Shown here: one piece after another, positions 8,446 to 16,920 of the stretch | Layout of the letters: every line of letters begins with the position of its first letter | Numbering within the stretch: the stretch's first letter is position 1 | From: Bacteroidetes bacterium UBA4416 | GTDB lineage: Bacteria > Bacteroidota > Bacteroidia > B-17B0 > Aurantibacillaceae | Direction of reading: 5' to 3' | DNA: 64,000 bases | Assembly (NCBI GenBank): GCA_002390745.1 | Contig: DGQK01000023.1 | Span: 1 to 64,000, forward strand | The notes under the pieces: generated by a model | The model's input: only the letters and a program-made list of their open reading frames with translations | The model's database searches: none | What the model was told of the DNA's origin: nothing | Position numbers and translations under genes: made by a program

Positions 8446-8906
8446 TCATCAAACCACCTTACCCTTTATCGGGAATCGGGCATAAATTTTCCGTTTTTCT
8501 CGCGGGTTCCATTGAGATGGGAGTCGCGGAGAACTGGCAGGAAAGAATCGGGTGCGAGTTCCAGGCTATGGAAACAGTCTGTATCTTAAATCCACGCCGC
8601 GACGATTGGGATTCCAGCTGGAAGCAGGAGATCGGGGATCCGCAGTTTCATGAACAGGTGAGCTGGGAGCTAAATGCCATGGAGCGGGCGGATCTCATCG
8701 TGTTCTATTTTTCCCCGGAAACCAAATCACCGGTGAGCATGCTGGAGCTTGGCTTATATGCGCGGAGCGGTAAAATACTGGTGTGTTGCCCCGAAGGCTT
8801 TTGGCGCAAAGGAAATGTAGACATTGTGTGTGAAAGATACAATGTAAAGCGGGTAAATAACTTAGAAACCATCATTGACTATATAGAAAACAATAAACGA
8901 TTATGA
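8442..8906 (+). CDS. nucleoside 2-deoxyribosyltransferase-like protein
   Basis: 154 residues, Rossmann-like fold of the deoxyribosyltransferase 2 family: VFLAGSIEMG (18-27), LNPRRDDWDSSW (about 48-59), QVSWELNAMERADLIVFYF (about 73-91, with the acidic active-site region), SPVSMLELGLYA (catalytic Glu in SMLELG) and a final strand with GKILVCCPEGFW. The family cleaves or transfers N-glycosidic bonds of nucleotides; related TIR/DNDT-like proteins act on NAD or modified nucleotides. Here it may process an NAD-derived or damaged nucleotide. It is coupled by ATGA overlaps on both sides. Confidence 0.8.
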   Translation: MIIKPPYPLSGIGHKFSVFLAGSIEMGVAENWQERIGCEFQAMETVCILNPRRDDWDSSWKQEIGDPQFHEQVSWELNAMERADLIVFYFSPETKSPVSMLELGLYARSGKILVCCPEGFWRKGNVDIVCERYNVKRVNNLETIIDYIENNKRL

Positions 8907-10399
8907 GAATCAATCCCTTAATGTTGATCGACTTTTATAAAGCAGATCACCGCAGACAGTACCCTGAAGGAACCGAATTAGTCTATTCCAATTTCACGCC
9001 CCGGAAGTCGCGCCTGGAAGGCAATGAGAACCTCGTGTTTTTCGGCCTGCAGTATTTCATCAAAGAGTACCTGGTGAAACAATGGAACGAAGGATTTTTC
9101 AAGATGCCCAAAGAAAAAGTTGTAGCCGACTACAAGCGCCGCATGGATAATGCTTTGGGGAAAGACAGCATACCGGTGGAGCACATCGCCGAGCTGCACG
9201 ACCTGGGCTATCTGCCTTTGGTGGTAAAAGGCCTTCCCGAAGGAACGATCGTCAGTCCAAAAATTCCGGTTGTCACGGTTTACAATACACATCCGAAATT
9301 CTTCTGGCTTACGAATTATCTGGAGTCCCTGATGTCGGCTATCTTGTGGAAACCGTCTACCAGCGCCACCACGGCCTTTCAGTACCGGAAAACATTTGAT
9401 GCTTACGCAAGGGCTACGGTAAGCGATGCCAATACCGATTTTGTGTACTGGCAGGGCCATGACTTTAGCTTCCGCGGGATGAGTGGGATCGAAGACGCCT
9501 GCATCAGCGCGGCAGGGCATTTATTGTCTTTCTATGGCACTGACTCTGTTCCGGCCATCGATTTTCATGAATTGTACTATAATGCCGATTCGGATAAAGA
9601 ATTAGTGGGAGGCAGTGTTCCGGCGACAGAGCACTCGGTGATGTGCATGGGCACAAAAGACAATGAAATAGGCACGTTCGAACGATTGATCACGGAACTC
9701 TATCCGAAAGGCATCGTGTCGATTGTATCCGATACCTGGGATTTCTGGAAAGTGATCACGGAATTTTTGCCAAAGCTGAAATCCAATATTCTGGCCCGGG
9801 ATGGAAAAGTGGTGATCCGCCCCGACAGCGGCGACCCGGTGAAGATCATTGTAGGCGATAAGGACGCAACTCCCGGAAGCCCCGAGTACAAAGGTGCGAT
9901 TGAATGCATGTGGGACATCTTCGGAGGAACAATGACCGACAAGGGCTATAAATTGCTGGATTCGCACATTGGCTTGATTTACGGCGATAGCATTACACTG
10001 CAACGTCAGAAAGCGATCCTGGAAGGATTGAAAGAAAAGGGCTTTGCCTCCTTCAACGTCGTGTTGGGCATCGGCTCTTACACGTATGAGTATGTGACCC
10101 GCGACACCTATGGCTTTGCGATGAAGGCCACTTACGGTGAAGTAAATGGTGAGGGCCGCAACATTTTCAAAGATCCGAAAACCGATGATGGCACCAAAAA
10201 GTCGGCCAAGGGATTATTGGCAGTACACCGGTCTGAAGGCAAGCTCATCCTGAAAGATGAGTGCAGCTGGGGAGAAGAGAAGCAGGGCCTCTTGCAAACC
10301 GTTTTCGAGAACGGCAAGGTGGTCAACGAACAATCTCTTGCTGAGATCAGGGAGCGCATTGTAAAGGAACTGGAAAAGGAAACGTTGGTGAATAGTTAG
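8903..10399 (+). CDS. nadV: nicotinamide phosphoribosyltransferase (NAMPT/NadV-like)
   Basis: 498 residues, full NAMPT length. Landmarks: LIDFYKADHRRQYPEG (8-23, nicotinamide side), the F-x2-RK-S loop, SVPATEHSVM (catalytic His, about 247), VIRPDSGDPVKII, IYGDSIT and VTRDTYGFAMKATYGEVNGEG. The normal reaction joins nicotinamide to PRPP to form NMN, the first step of nicotinamide salvage. A second possibility is transfer to ADP-ribose pyrophosphate, as by the phage enzyme Namat that works with a Prs-like partner. Both a Prs-like gene and a complete PnuC/NadR route are in the operon, so either assignment is compatible. The start overlaps the previous stop. Confidence 0.9.
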   Translation: MRINPLMLIDFYKADHRRQYPEGTELVYSNFTPRKSRLEGNENLVFFGLQYFIKEYLVKQWNEGFFKMPKEKVVADYKRRMDNALGKDSIPVEHIAELHDLGYLPLVVKGLPEGTIVSPKIPVVTVYNTHPKFFWLTNYLESLMSAILWKPSTSATTAFQYRKTFDAYARATVSDANTDFVYWQGHDFSFRGMSGIEDACISAAGHLLSFYGTDSVPAIDFHELYYNADSDKELVGGSVPATEHSVMCMGTKDNEIGTFERLITELYPKGIVSIVSDTWDFWKVITEFLPKLKSNILARDGKVVIRPDSGDPVKIIVGDKDATPGSPEYKGAIECMWDIFGGTMTDKGYKLLDSHIGLIYGDSITLQRQKAILEGLKEKGFASFNVVLGIGSYTYEYVTRDTYGFAMKATYGEVNGEGRNIFKDPKTDDGTKKSAKGLLAVHRSEGKLILKDECSWGEEKQGLLQTVFENGKVVNEQSLAEIRERIVKELEKETLVNS

Positions 10400-10422
10400 A
10401 AAAAAGCCGGTTAACTAAAAAC

Positions 10423-10944
10423 ATGAATCGCATAGACATCATAAAAGCAGACATCACCCGGATGAAAGTGGATGCCATCGTCAATGCCGCCAACAACTCC
10501 CTGATGGGAGGCGGCGGTGTGGATGGCTCGATTCACCGGGCAGCCGGGAAAGAGCTTGCGGAGGAGTGCAGAAGCCTGAAAGGCTGTGCAACCGGGCAGT
10601 CAAAGATCACCAAAGGCTACCAGCTGCCCGCTGCCTATGTCATTCATACGGTTGGACCTGTCTGGAATAATGGTACGGCCAACGAGGAAACCCTGCTCGA
10701 ATCCTGCTACCGCATGGCCTTGCAACTGGCAGGGGAATACGGTATTAAGACCATTGCCTTTCCGTCGATCAGCACCGGAGCATACCGTTTTCCTTTCGAC
10801 AAAGCCGCAAGGATAGCCTACCAAACGATTACAGATGTTTTGAAAAAGCAGGACACGATTGAGCATGCATACATGGTTTGCTTCACTGATAAAGATTTGG
10901 AACAACTAAAACGGGAAATTAAAACAATAGAATCAAAACAATGA
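10423..10944 (+). CDS. macrodomain protein (ADP-ribose/O-acetyl-ADP-ribose hydrolase)
   Basis: 173 residues covering one macrodomain: DIIKADITRMKVDAIVNAAN (3-22), the Gly-rich loop MGGGGVDGSIHRAAG (27-41), YVIHTVGPVW and the phosphate loop FPSISTGAYRFP. This is the MacroD-type set with the conserved Asn (NAANNS) and GGGVD, so it should be catalytically competent in removing ADP-ribose from acidic residues or deacetylating O-acetyl-ADP-ribose. It is followed with a four-base overlap by the first ADP-ribosylglycohydrolase, making a two-step de-ADP-ribosylation unit. Confidence 0.93.
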   Translation: MNRIDIIKADITRMKVDAIVNAANNSLMGGGGVDGSIHRAAGKELAEECRSLKGCATGQSKITKGYQLPAAYVIHTVGPVWNNGTANEETLLESCYRMALQLAGEYGIKTIAFPSISTGAYRFPFDKAARIAYQTITDVLKKQDTIEHAYMVCFTDKDLEQLKREIKTIESKQ

Positions 10945-11945
10945 ACACCAGATTTGAAAATATCTTCCTTGGAATCGCGATCGGCGATGCCTATGGCGCC
11001 GGCCTCGAATTTCAGGACAGGAACTGGATCCGTGCCCATGTGGATTTTACGAAATTCATCAACAAACGCACAGACATTCAGGTTCCCGAAAAATCCGTTT
11101 TTACAATAGATTACAAAGAGTGGGATTATACCGACGACACGGAGATGAGCATTGCGGTGGCCAAAGCCCTGATGAGCGGACAGCCTGTTACCGAAGATCT
11201 GTTCGTCAGGTATTTTACCGACGAATACCTGCTGGGATTCCAAACCAAAGGCTATAAGCGCAACGGGCATGGATCGATCCGCCTGGTATATAACGGGGAG
11301 AAAAACATTGAGGAGATTAAGGACTTTCAGAGAAACAAAACCTATCCCGGGAATGCCCCGCCTATGCGTGCGATTCCTATAGGCTTTGTGAAAGAAGAGC
11401 TGATCAATGAATACGCTACCCTGAATGCGACCTCTACGCATCCGCATCCCAAAGCCGTAGACGCCAGCATCCTGGTAGCAAGGGCAGCGCGCGGGCTGTT
11501 AGTCGAAGGAATAGGACAGGATGGGCTCATAGCGTATTGCCTGCCATACATCACCGACGAGGAAACGATTAGGGCACTGGAAGCTGCCGGCAAGCTTCAT
11601 GGGCCCGACTTGCTGGAAGGGGAGGATTTTGAAGTGCTTTGCGGGCCGCAGCCTTTGCAGAAAAAAGAATTCATTGAAGGGCTGTATGGCCTGTCGTCCA
11701 ATGCCATGTACACTGCCGTTGCCGCTTTGTACTTTATCAAGCATTCCCGGTCGGCCTTTGAGGGATTAAAGCACAGTATCAACCTAGGTGGAGATGTGGA
11801 TTCCCTGGCCTCGATCGTCACCGGGATACTCGCCGGAAAATATGGGATCGATGATCTGCCGGCGTATATGTTGCAGAATGTGGAAGGCGTTCCGTATTTG
11901 AAAGAGATCGCAAACGCATTTGAATTATCTATAGAAAATAAATAA
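10941..11945 (+). CDS. ADP-ribosylglycohydrolase family protein (copy 1)
   Basis: 334 residues, all-alpha DraG/ARH fold. Metal-ligand motifs: GIAIGDAYGAGLEF (10-23), YTDDTEM (61-67), GSIRL and NAPPMRAIPIGF in the middle, the STHPHPKAVDAS helix and LGGDVDSLASIVTG near the C-terminus. The usual G-G-D-x-D-T/S-x2-A metal site is complete. It is longer than copy 2, with an insertion around residues 190-235. Expected activity is removal of ADP-ribose from arginine or other acceptors. Having two different ARH paralogues in tandem suggests distinct acceptors. Confidence 0.88.
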   Translation: MNTRFENIFLGIAIGDAYGAGLEFQDRNWIRAHVDFTKFINKRTDIQVPEKSVFTIDYKEWDYTDDTEMSIAVAKALMSGQPVTEDLFVRYFTDEYLLGFQTKGYKRNGHGSIRLVYNGEKNIEEIKDFQRNKTYPGNAPPMRAIPIGFVKEELINEYATLNATSTHPHPKAVDASILVARAARGLLVEGIGQDGLIAYCLPYITDEETIRALEAAGKLHGPDLLEGEDFEVLCGPQPLQKKEFIEGLYGLSSNAMYTAVAALYFIKHSRSAFEGLKHSINLGGDVDSLASIVTGILAGKYGIDDLPAYMLQNVEGVPYLKEIANAFELSIENK

Positions 11946-12880
11946 TGAACACAGAACTTGATAAATGCAAAGGCGCTTTGCTGGGACTTGCTGTAGGCGA
12001 CGCTTTAGGTACCACGCTGGAATTTAAGCGGCCCGGAACCTTTGACCCGATTACCGATATGGTGGGAGGGGGTGTTTTTAACCTGCAAGCCGGAAAATGG
12101 ACCGACGATACCTCGATGGCGCTCTGCCTGGCAGATAGCCTGATCGAAAAAGAAGGCTTTGACGCCTTTGATCAGCTCGACAAATATGTGAAGTGGATGA
12201 ACCGCGGCTATAACAGCAGTACTGGGCGATGCTTCGATATCGGCAATGCTACCAGGCAGGCTTTGTATTTGTATGAAAAAACAGGACAGCCGTATTGCGG
12301 CGATAAAAGCAGGGATTCCGCGGGCAACGGCTCTATCATGCGCCTGGCTCCCATTCCCATTGTCTATTTCAAAGATCCGGAAAAACTCACGAAATACGCC
12401 TCACTCAGTTCACAAACCACGCATGCGGCACCACAAAGCGTGGATGCCTGTATGTATATGGCCACGCTGATGGCAGGCGCCATCCGGGGTGCTTCTAAAG
12501 AAGAGCTTCTGGGAAGATCATTTGCCCTGGCAGAGCATTTCTGGGAGCAACATCCCCTGGACAGCACGATCCGGGAAGTTGCCGAAGGTTCGTTTAAGAT
12601 CAAACGCCCACCGGAGATCTGTGCTTCGGGTTATGTGGTACAAACGCTGGAAGCGGCGCTATGGGCCTTTTACCATACAAGCGATTTTGAAAGCGGCGCA
12701 CTAAAAGCGGTAAACCTGGGGAACGATGCCGACACCGTTGGTGCGGTATATGGGCAGATCGCAGGCGCTTACTACGGCATGAGCGGTATTCCGGAACACT
12801 GGCTGAAACGCCTTTACAGGAAGCTGGAAATAGAAGTAGCCGTGGAGTGTTTGTATGAATTGGAAGTTAAACAACAATAA
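11945..12880 (+). CDS. ADP-ribosylglycohydrolase family protein (copy 2)
   Basis: 311 residues with classic DraG-type motifs: LGLAVGDALGTTLEF (11-25), GKWTDDTSMALCLADSL (53-69), GNGSIMRLAPIPI, the SSQTTHAAPQSVDACMYMA helix and VNLGNDADTVGAVYGQIAGA. All five metal-binding positions are present. It is closer to typical bacterial DraG homologues than copy 1. The start codon shares a base with the stop of copy 1 (TAATG), so translation is coupled. Likely removes ADP-ribose from proteins or nucleic acids, feeding ADP-ribose into the pathway. Confidence 0.9.
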   Translation: MNTELDKCKGALLGLAVGDALGTTLEFKRPGTFDPITDMVGGGVFNLQAGKWTDDTSMALCLADSLIEKEGFDAFDQLDKYVKWMNRGYNSSTGRCFDIGNATRQALYLYEKTGQPYCGDKSRDSAGNGSIMRLAPIPIVYFKDPEKLTKYASLSSQTTHAAPQSVDACMYMATLMAGAIRGASKEELLGRSFALAEHFWEQHPLDSTIREVAEGSFKIKRPPEICASGYVVQTLEAALWAFYHTSDFESGALKAVNLGNDADTVGAVYGQIAGAYYGMSGIPEHWLKRLYRKLEIEVAVECLYELEVKQQ

Positions 12881-12974
12881 TGTGATAAGTTATCCTGGGC
12901 TCTGTCGGTTCGAGCGCAGTTGACAGCCAGTTGCGAAAGCACTTGAACCGGCACTTTTCCAGAAATAAGTTTAA

Positions 12975-15008
12975 ATGAAGCATACATTTTATATCCTGGC
13001 AACCCTGTTTCTCCCCACTGTTGATTCTTTCGCTCAAACGGATACCAGCGTCTTGTACAGAAATCATCAGCTGGAGGCCGTATCCATCCAGGTTATCCGC
13101 GCCGAGCGGATCTGGCCGGTGACGGAAACCTTTCTGGATACGAAACAGATTGAGCACAATTATACAGGGCAGGAAATGCCCGTCATACTGGCCCGTACAC
13201 CCTCCGTCAACTGGTATTCCGACGGAGGGAATTATACAGGCTACATGTACCTTCGCCTTCGGGGCATCGACCAGACGCGCGTGAACTTCACCTTAAATGG
13301 TGTTCCCCTGAATGAGCCCGAAGACCAGGGCGCTTACTTTTCCAATTATCCTGATTTTCTCAACAGTGTTCGCTCCATCCAGGTGCAGCGAGGTGTTGGG
13401 ATCAGCACCAATGGCACAGCCTCCTTTGCCGGATCGGTCAATATGGAATCACCTTCCCTTTACGATTCGGCGTATGTAGAATTGAGCGGTAGCTATGGCT
13501 CCTACAATACCTACCGTTTGAGCCCGGAGTTTCATACAGGCCTGATGAAGAACAACTGGTCTTTTTACGGGCGTTACTCCAACACGGGCTCCGACGGCTT
13601 TCGTGAGCATTCCGGCACCAAAGGCCAATCCTTTTTTTTCAGCGGAGGCTATACCGGCAAAACATCCTTTAAGTTCACGACCTTCACGGGCATGTCCAAA
13701 AACCAGATGGCCTACCTTGCCATTCCGGATTCCTTGCTGAAGCGCGACTACAGGGCCAACAGCCTGACGAAGGACGAAAAAGATGAGTTTCGCCAAAGCC
13801 TGGTGATGGGCCAGGTCACCCACGGATTAAGCAATACAGCCAGCCTGAATGCCACGGCGTACTATACCTATTTGCAGGGAGGCTATAGCATTTTAGTTTC
13901 ACCCGATCTCTACCGGTATTCTGTAAAGTCCGATTTTTATGGGCTTAACCTCAATTACCAGCTCCGGAAAAGCGCCTGGAATCTCAGTGCGGGGATCAAT
14001 GCAAATAATTATGTGCGTTACCACAGCTCCGCGCTTCTCCCTTACGAGGATGCCTTGCTCTATAAAAACGCCGGGTATAAAAGCGAAGCCTCTGCTTTTT
14101 TCAAAGTGGCCTATACCCTTCAGCGTTTTGTCTTTTTTGGTGACCTGCAGTACCGTGTGGCGCAATTCCGCTATCAGCCCGATCAACAGACCGGGATTGC
14201 CAACAGCGCTGTGAACTGGGCATTTTTCAATCCGAAAGCCGGGATCTCCTACAGATTCAAGGGAAATCACCTCGTGTATGTGTCGGTAGGGAAAACAGGA
14301 AGAGAGCCCACGCGCAACGATCTGTTTGCCGGCTATGATAACATGGACTCGACTAACCTCGCAGAGATCGGAAGTTTTACCCGCGTAAAACCCGAGTCGG
14401 TTACCGATGTTGAGGCGGGCATCAAGTTGTGGTTCACACATTATAAGATCAACCTGAATGTGTACGACATGGAATTTAAGAATGAGATCGCGGCCATCGG
14501 CCAGCTCAGCTACATCGGCTTGCCTTTGCGGAAGAATGTCGCGTCGAGTTATCGCCGTGGCATCGAGCTGAACATGAGCCTGGAACCTTTGCGTGGCCTG
14601 ACGCTTACCACACAAGCCAACCTGAGCACCAACCGGATCAAATCCTACACGACCGATTACGATTCGGTGACCTACACCAACGTACAGCCTTTGCTCACAC
14701 CACAGGTCATCGCCAATCAATCGGTGGAATACCGCCTGACAAGCTGGCTGGCCGCTGAGCTGAGTGCGCGCTACTTAAGCAGCTCTTTTTTGGATAACAC
14801 GGGCAATAGCAATTACAAAGTACCGGAATCGCTCATCTGCAACGCCTCACTGAACATCACTTTTTTAAAACAGCATAGCATCAGCCTCATGGCCAACAAT
14901 ATATTTGATCAGCCCTATTATACTTCCGGTTATGTGCAGGGAAGCCAGCCCTGGTATTTCGCCATGGCTACCCGGAACTACGCCGCTACACTCAAGCTCC
15001 GTTTTTAA
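12975..15008 (+). CDS. TonB-dependent outer-membrane receptor, probably for an NAD precursor
   Basis: 677 residues: a signal peptide (to about residue 20, ending SFAQ), a plug domain with IQVIRAER near 40 and LRLRGIDQTRVNFTLNGVPL near 95, and a C-terminal beta-barrel whose last strand ends ATLKLRF with terminal Phe. No carboxypeptidase-like N-terminal repeat is seen. The stop overlaps the pnuC start, so it belongs to an outer-membrane/inner-membrane/kinase trio. PnuC relatives in this phylum are used for nicotinamide riboside or thiamin; the NadR-like third gene favours a pyridine nucleoside. The spacing of 94 bases to the ARH gene leaves room for an internal promoter, but none is obvious. 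Confidence 0.82.
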   Translation: MKHTFYILATLFLPTVDSFAQTDTSVLYRNHQLEAVSIQVIRAERIWPVTETFLDTKQIEHNYTGQEMPVILARTPSVNWYSDGGNYTGYMYLRLRGIDQTRVNFTLNGVPLNEPEDQGAYFSNYPDFLNSVRSIQVQRGVGISTNGTASFAGSVNMESPSLYDSAYVELSGSYGSYNTYRLSPEFHTGLMKNNWSFYGRYSNTGSDGFREHSGTKGQSFFFSGGYTGKTSFKFTTFTGMSKNQMAYLAIPDSLLKRDYRANSLTKDEKDEFRQSLVMGQVTHGLSNTASLNATAYYTYLQGGYSILVSPDLYRYSVKSDFYGLNLNYQLRKSAWNLSAGINANNYVRYHSSALLPYEDALLYKNAGYKSEASAFFKVAYTLQRFVFFGDLQYRVAQFRYQPDQQTGIANSAVNWAFFNPKAGISYRFKGNHLVYVSVGKTGREPTRNDLFAGYDNMDSTNLAEIGSFTRVKPESVTDVEAGIKLWFTHYKINLNVYDMEFKNEIAAIGQLSYIGLPLRKNVASSYRRGIELNMSLEPLRGLTLTTQANLSTNRIKSYTTDYDSVTYTNVQPLLTPQVIANQSVEYRLTSWLAAELSARYLSSSFLDNTGNSNYKVPESLICNASLNITFLKQHSISLMANNIFDQPYYTSGYVQGSQPWYFAMATRNYAATLKLRF

Positions 15009-15580
15009 TGTCGCCGATCGAGATCATAGCCGTTGTATTTAGCCTGGCCTGCATCTGGCTGGCGGTAAAGAAGCATCCGCTCAACTGGCCTGTGGGCCTG
15101 ATTGGCGTTGCCGCTTACATGGTCCTCTTCTGGCAGGTAAAGCTCTATGCCGATATGCTGCTGCAAGTGGTATTCATGGCCCAGGGCATCTATGGATGGT
15201 ACAACTGGCTGAAGCGAAACGACAGCGAAACCGGCATCCGGGTAAGCTATCTCAATAACAGGCAGCGCCTGGCCTATGCCGCTTTGATTCCTCTTATCGC
15301 CTTTGTCTGGTCTTACCTGTTGGTGCATTATACCGATGCGTCTACGCCTTATGTCGATGCCTTTGTAGCCACCTTAAGCCTGCTGGCCAACTGGCTCATG
15401 GCAAAGAAAAAAACCGACAACTGGGCCTTGTGGATCCTGGCCGATATCATCTATGTAGGATTATTCTGGTATAAAGAATTGTACCTTTCCAGTGGAATTT
15501 ATGTCATTTTTTTAATACTTGCAAGTAAAGGATTGATCGATTGGAACAAAAAAAGCGCTATAGAAAAGGCTTCGTCTTAG
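15008..15580 (+). CDS. pnuC: PnuC-type nicotinamide riboside transporter
   Basis: 190 residues, six to seven membrane segments. PnuC signatures: NWPVGLIGVAAYMVLFW (26-42), the substrate-gating QGIYGWYNW (58-66) and NWLMAKKKTDNWALWILAD (about 128-146), followed by IIYVGLFWYKELYLSSG. PnuC works by facilitated diffusion and depends on phosphorylation of its substrate inside the cell. It starts on the TAATG of the receptor gene and overlaps the NadR-like gene by 40 bases, so these three are made together. The thiamin variant PnuT cannot be excluded from sequence alone. Confidence 0.9.
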   Translation: MSPIEIIAVVFSLACIWLAVKKHPLNWPVGLIGVAAYMVLFWQVKLYADMLLQVVFMAQGIYGWYNWLKRNDSETGIRVSYLNNRQRLAYAALIPLIAFVWSYLLVHYTDASTPYVDAFVATLSLLANWLMAKKKTDNWALWILADIIYVGLFWYKELYLSSGIYVIFLILASKGLIDWNKKSAIEKASS

Positions 15581-16521
15581 GGAAATTCATGCCGCCACAC
15601 GCCGGGCACCTGCACCTGGTACGCTCTGCCATGGCGCAAACGGAAGAACTAACGGTTCTCGTCTGTACGCTCCGGAAAGAGCCGATCCCCGGCTGTCTGC
15701 GTTATCAGTGGATGCGCGAACTGTTTCCGGATGCCCGTGTTGTGCATGTCACCGATGAAGTGCCCTCCTATCCGCATGAGCATCCTGATTTTGAGGTCAT
15801 CTGGACGGCTTTGCTGAAGCGCGAGGTATCCGGAACAGAGGTCTTTTTTTCATCCGAGGATTACGGCGACGATGTGGCCCGCTGGCTCGGCATCCGTCAT
15901 GTGCTCATTGATAAAAAGCGGATCGCCTTCCCGGTATCAGGTACCAATATCCGGGAGGAAGCATGGAAGCATTGGGAATTCATCCCGGAAACCGTCAGGC
16001 CTTATTTTGTAAAGCGTATCGTGCTCACAGGCCCCGAATCCACCGGAAAAACCACCATGGCGCAGCAGCTGGCAGACCATTTTCATACGACCTGGGTGCA
16101 GGAATATGGCAGGGACTATTTTGTACAGCATGGTGGGATCAGGGAACTGGCCGATCTGAGCAGGATCGCCGAAGGGCAGGTCAGGCTGGAAGACGAAGCC
16201 CTGCTTCATGCAAACAAATTGTTGTTCTGCGATACCGATCTCATCGTCACGCAGGTATGGAGCGAAATTTATTTTGAGCGCTGTCCGCAGGATGTCATCG
16301 ATCTCAGCTACACACGCCGCTACGACCTGCATCTGCTTATGGATATTGACATCCCCTGGGAAGACGACGGCACACGCGAATTTCCGCAGCTTCGCGACTG
16401 GCACTTCAAACGCCTGAAAGCAGAGCTCGATCGGAGGAAGCTTCCTTATGTGCTTATTTCAGGGAATGATGAAGAGCGTTTAGAAGCGTGTATACAGGCG
16501 GTTCGTGAGCGGTTTTGGTAA
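15541..16521 (+). CDS. nadR: NadR-like NMN adenylyltransferase / ribosylnicotinamide kinase
   Basis: 326 residues with two domains. The N-terminal nucleotidyltransferase has GKFMPPHAGHLHLV (13-26), VSGTNIREEAW (about 130-140, the ISGT-type motif) and FSSEDYGDDVAR. The C-terminal kinase has the Walker A GPESTGKTT (about 163-171), EYGRDYF, and DTDLIVTQVW. This is the NadR fusion without the DNA-binding helix-turn-helix of enterobacterial NadR. It converts nicotinamide riboside to NMN and NMN to NAD+. The start is TTG at 15541; an in-frame stop lies five codons upstream and no ATG precedes the GKF motif. Confidence 0.9.
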   Translation: MEQKKRYRKGFVLGKFMPPHAGHLHLVRSAMAQTEELTVLVCTLRKEPIPGCLRYQWMRELFPDARVVHVTDEVPSYPHEHPDFEVIWTALLKREVSGTEVFFSSEDYGDDVARWLGIRHVLIDKKRIAFPVSGTNIREEAWKHWEFIPETVRPYFVKRIVLTGPESTGKTTMAQQLADHFHTTWVQEYGRDYFVQHGGIRELADLSRIAEGQVRLEDEALLHANKLLFCDTDLIVTQVWSEIYFERCPQDVIDLSYTRRYDLHLLMDIDIPWEDDGTREFPQLRDWHFKRLKAELDRRKLPYVLISGNDEERLEACIQAVRERFW

Positions 16522-16596
16522 GTCCGGCTTTAGAGTCAGTTCGAGCGAGGTTGGGAACGACAGCAAAGGAAGAAAGTTCATTATCTGACGTTTTTT

Positions 16597-16619
16597 CGTG
16601 GAACAATCCCTGTTCCACG
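16597..16619. repeat. hairpin after the NAD operon
   Basis: Perfect 9-bp arms CGTGGAACA / TGTTCCACG with a 5-base loop, followed by a further CGTGGAAC at 16622. There is no T run on either strand at the right place, so a role in termination is uncertain. The rest of 16522-16836 shows nothing further. Confidence 0.5.
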
Positions 16620-16836
16620 CTTCGTGGAACCTGAGGTTTCACAGCCTGGCCTGCCGCACATTCTAAAAACACATTCTAAATCAGTTTTTTCTTAAATACA
16701 TGATTCTCTTGTATGATAAGGGTTTTGAAGCAGTTTCCTTAAATTTGAAGATAACGCTTTGCTTACTGCCTCCGTTATTTTTTTCAGTAGCAACTTTTAG
16801 TTTTTAACAGCCCTCACCGGACATTTATATCCTAGC

Positions 16837-16864
16837 TAAATTTGTATCAGAAACAATTGATACA
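16837..16864 (+). promoter_or_regulatory. promoter and dyad of the Gly/Cys-tail cluster
   Basis: TAAATTTG (16837-16844) is a -7 box. TGTATC (16843-16848) and GATACA (16859-16864) form a dyad with a 10-base spacer over the likely transcription start, so a repressor may control the cluster. Confidence 0.5.
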
Positions 16865-16920
16865 GAAAAAAAGGAATGATAATACCAATACAAAACCACA
16901 TACTCATAAGAACAATAACG

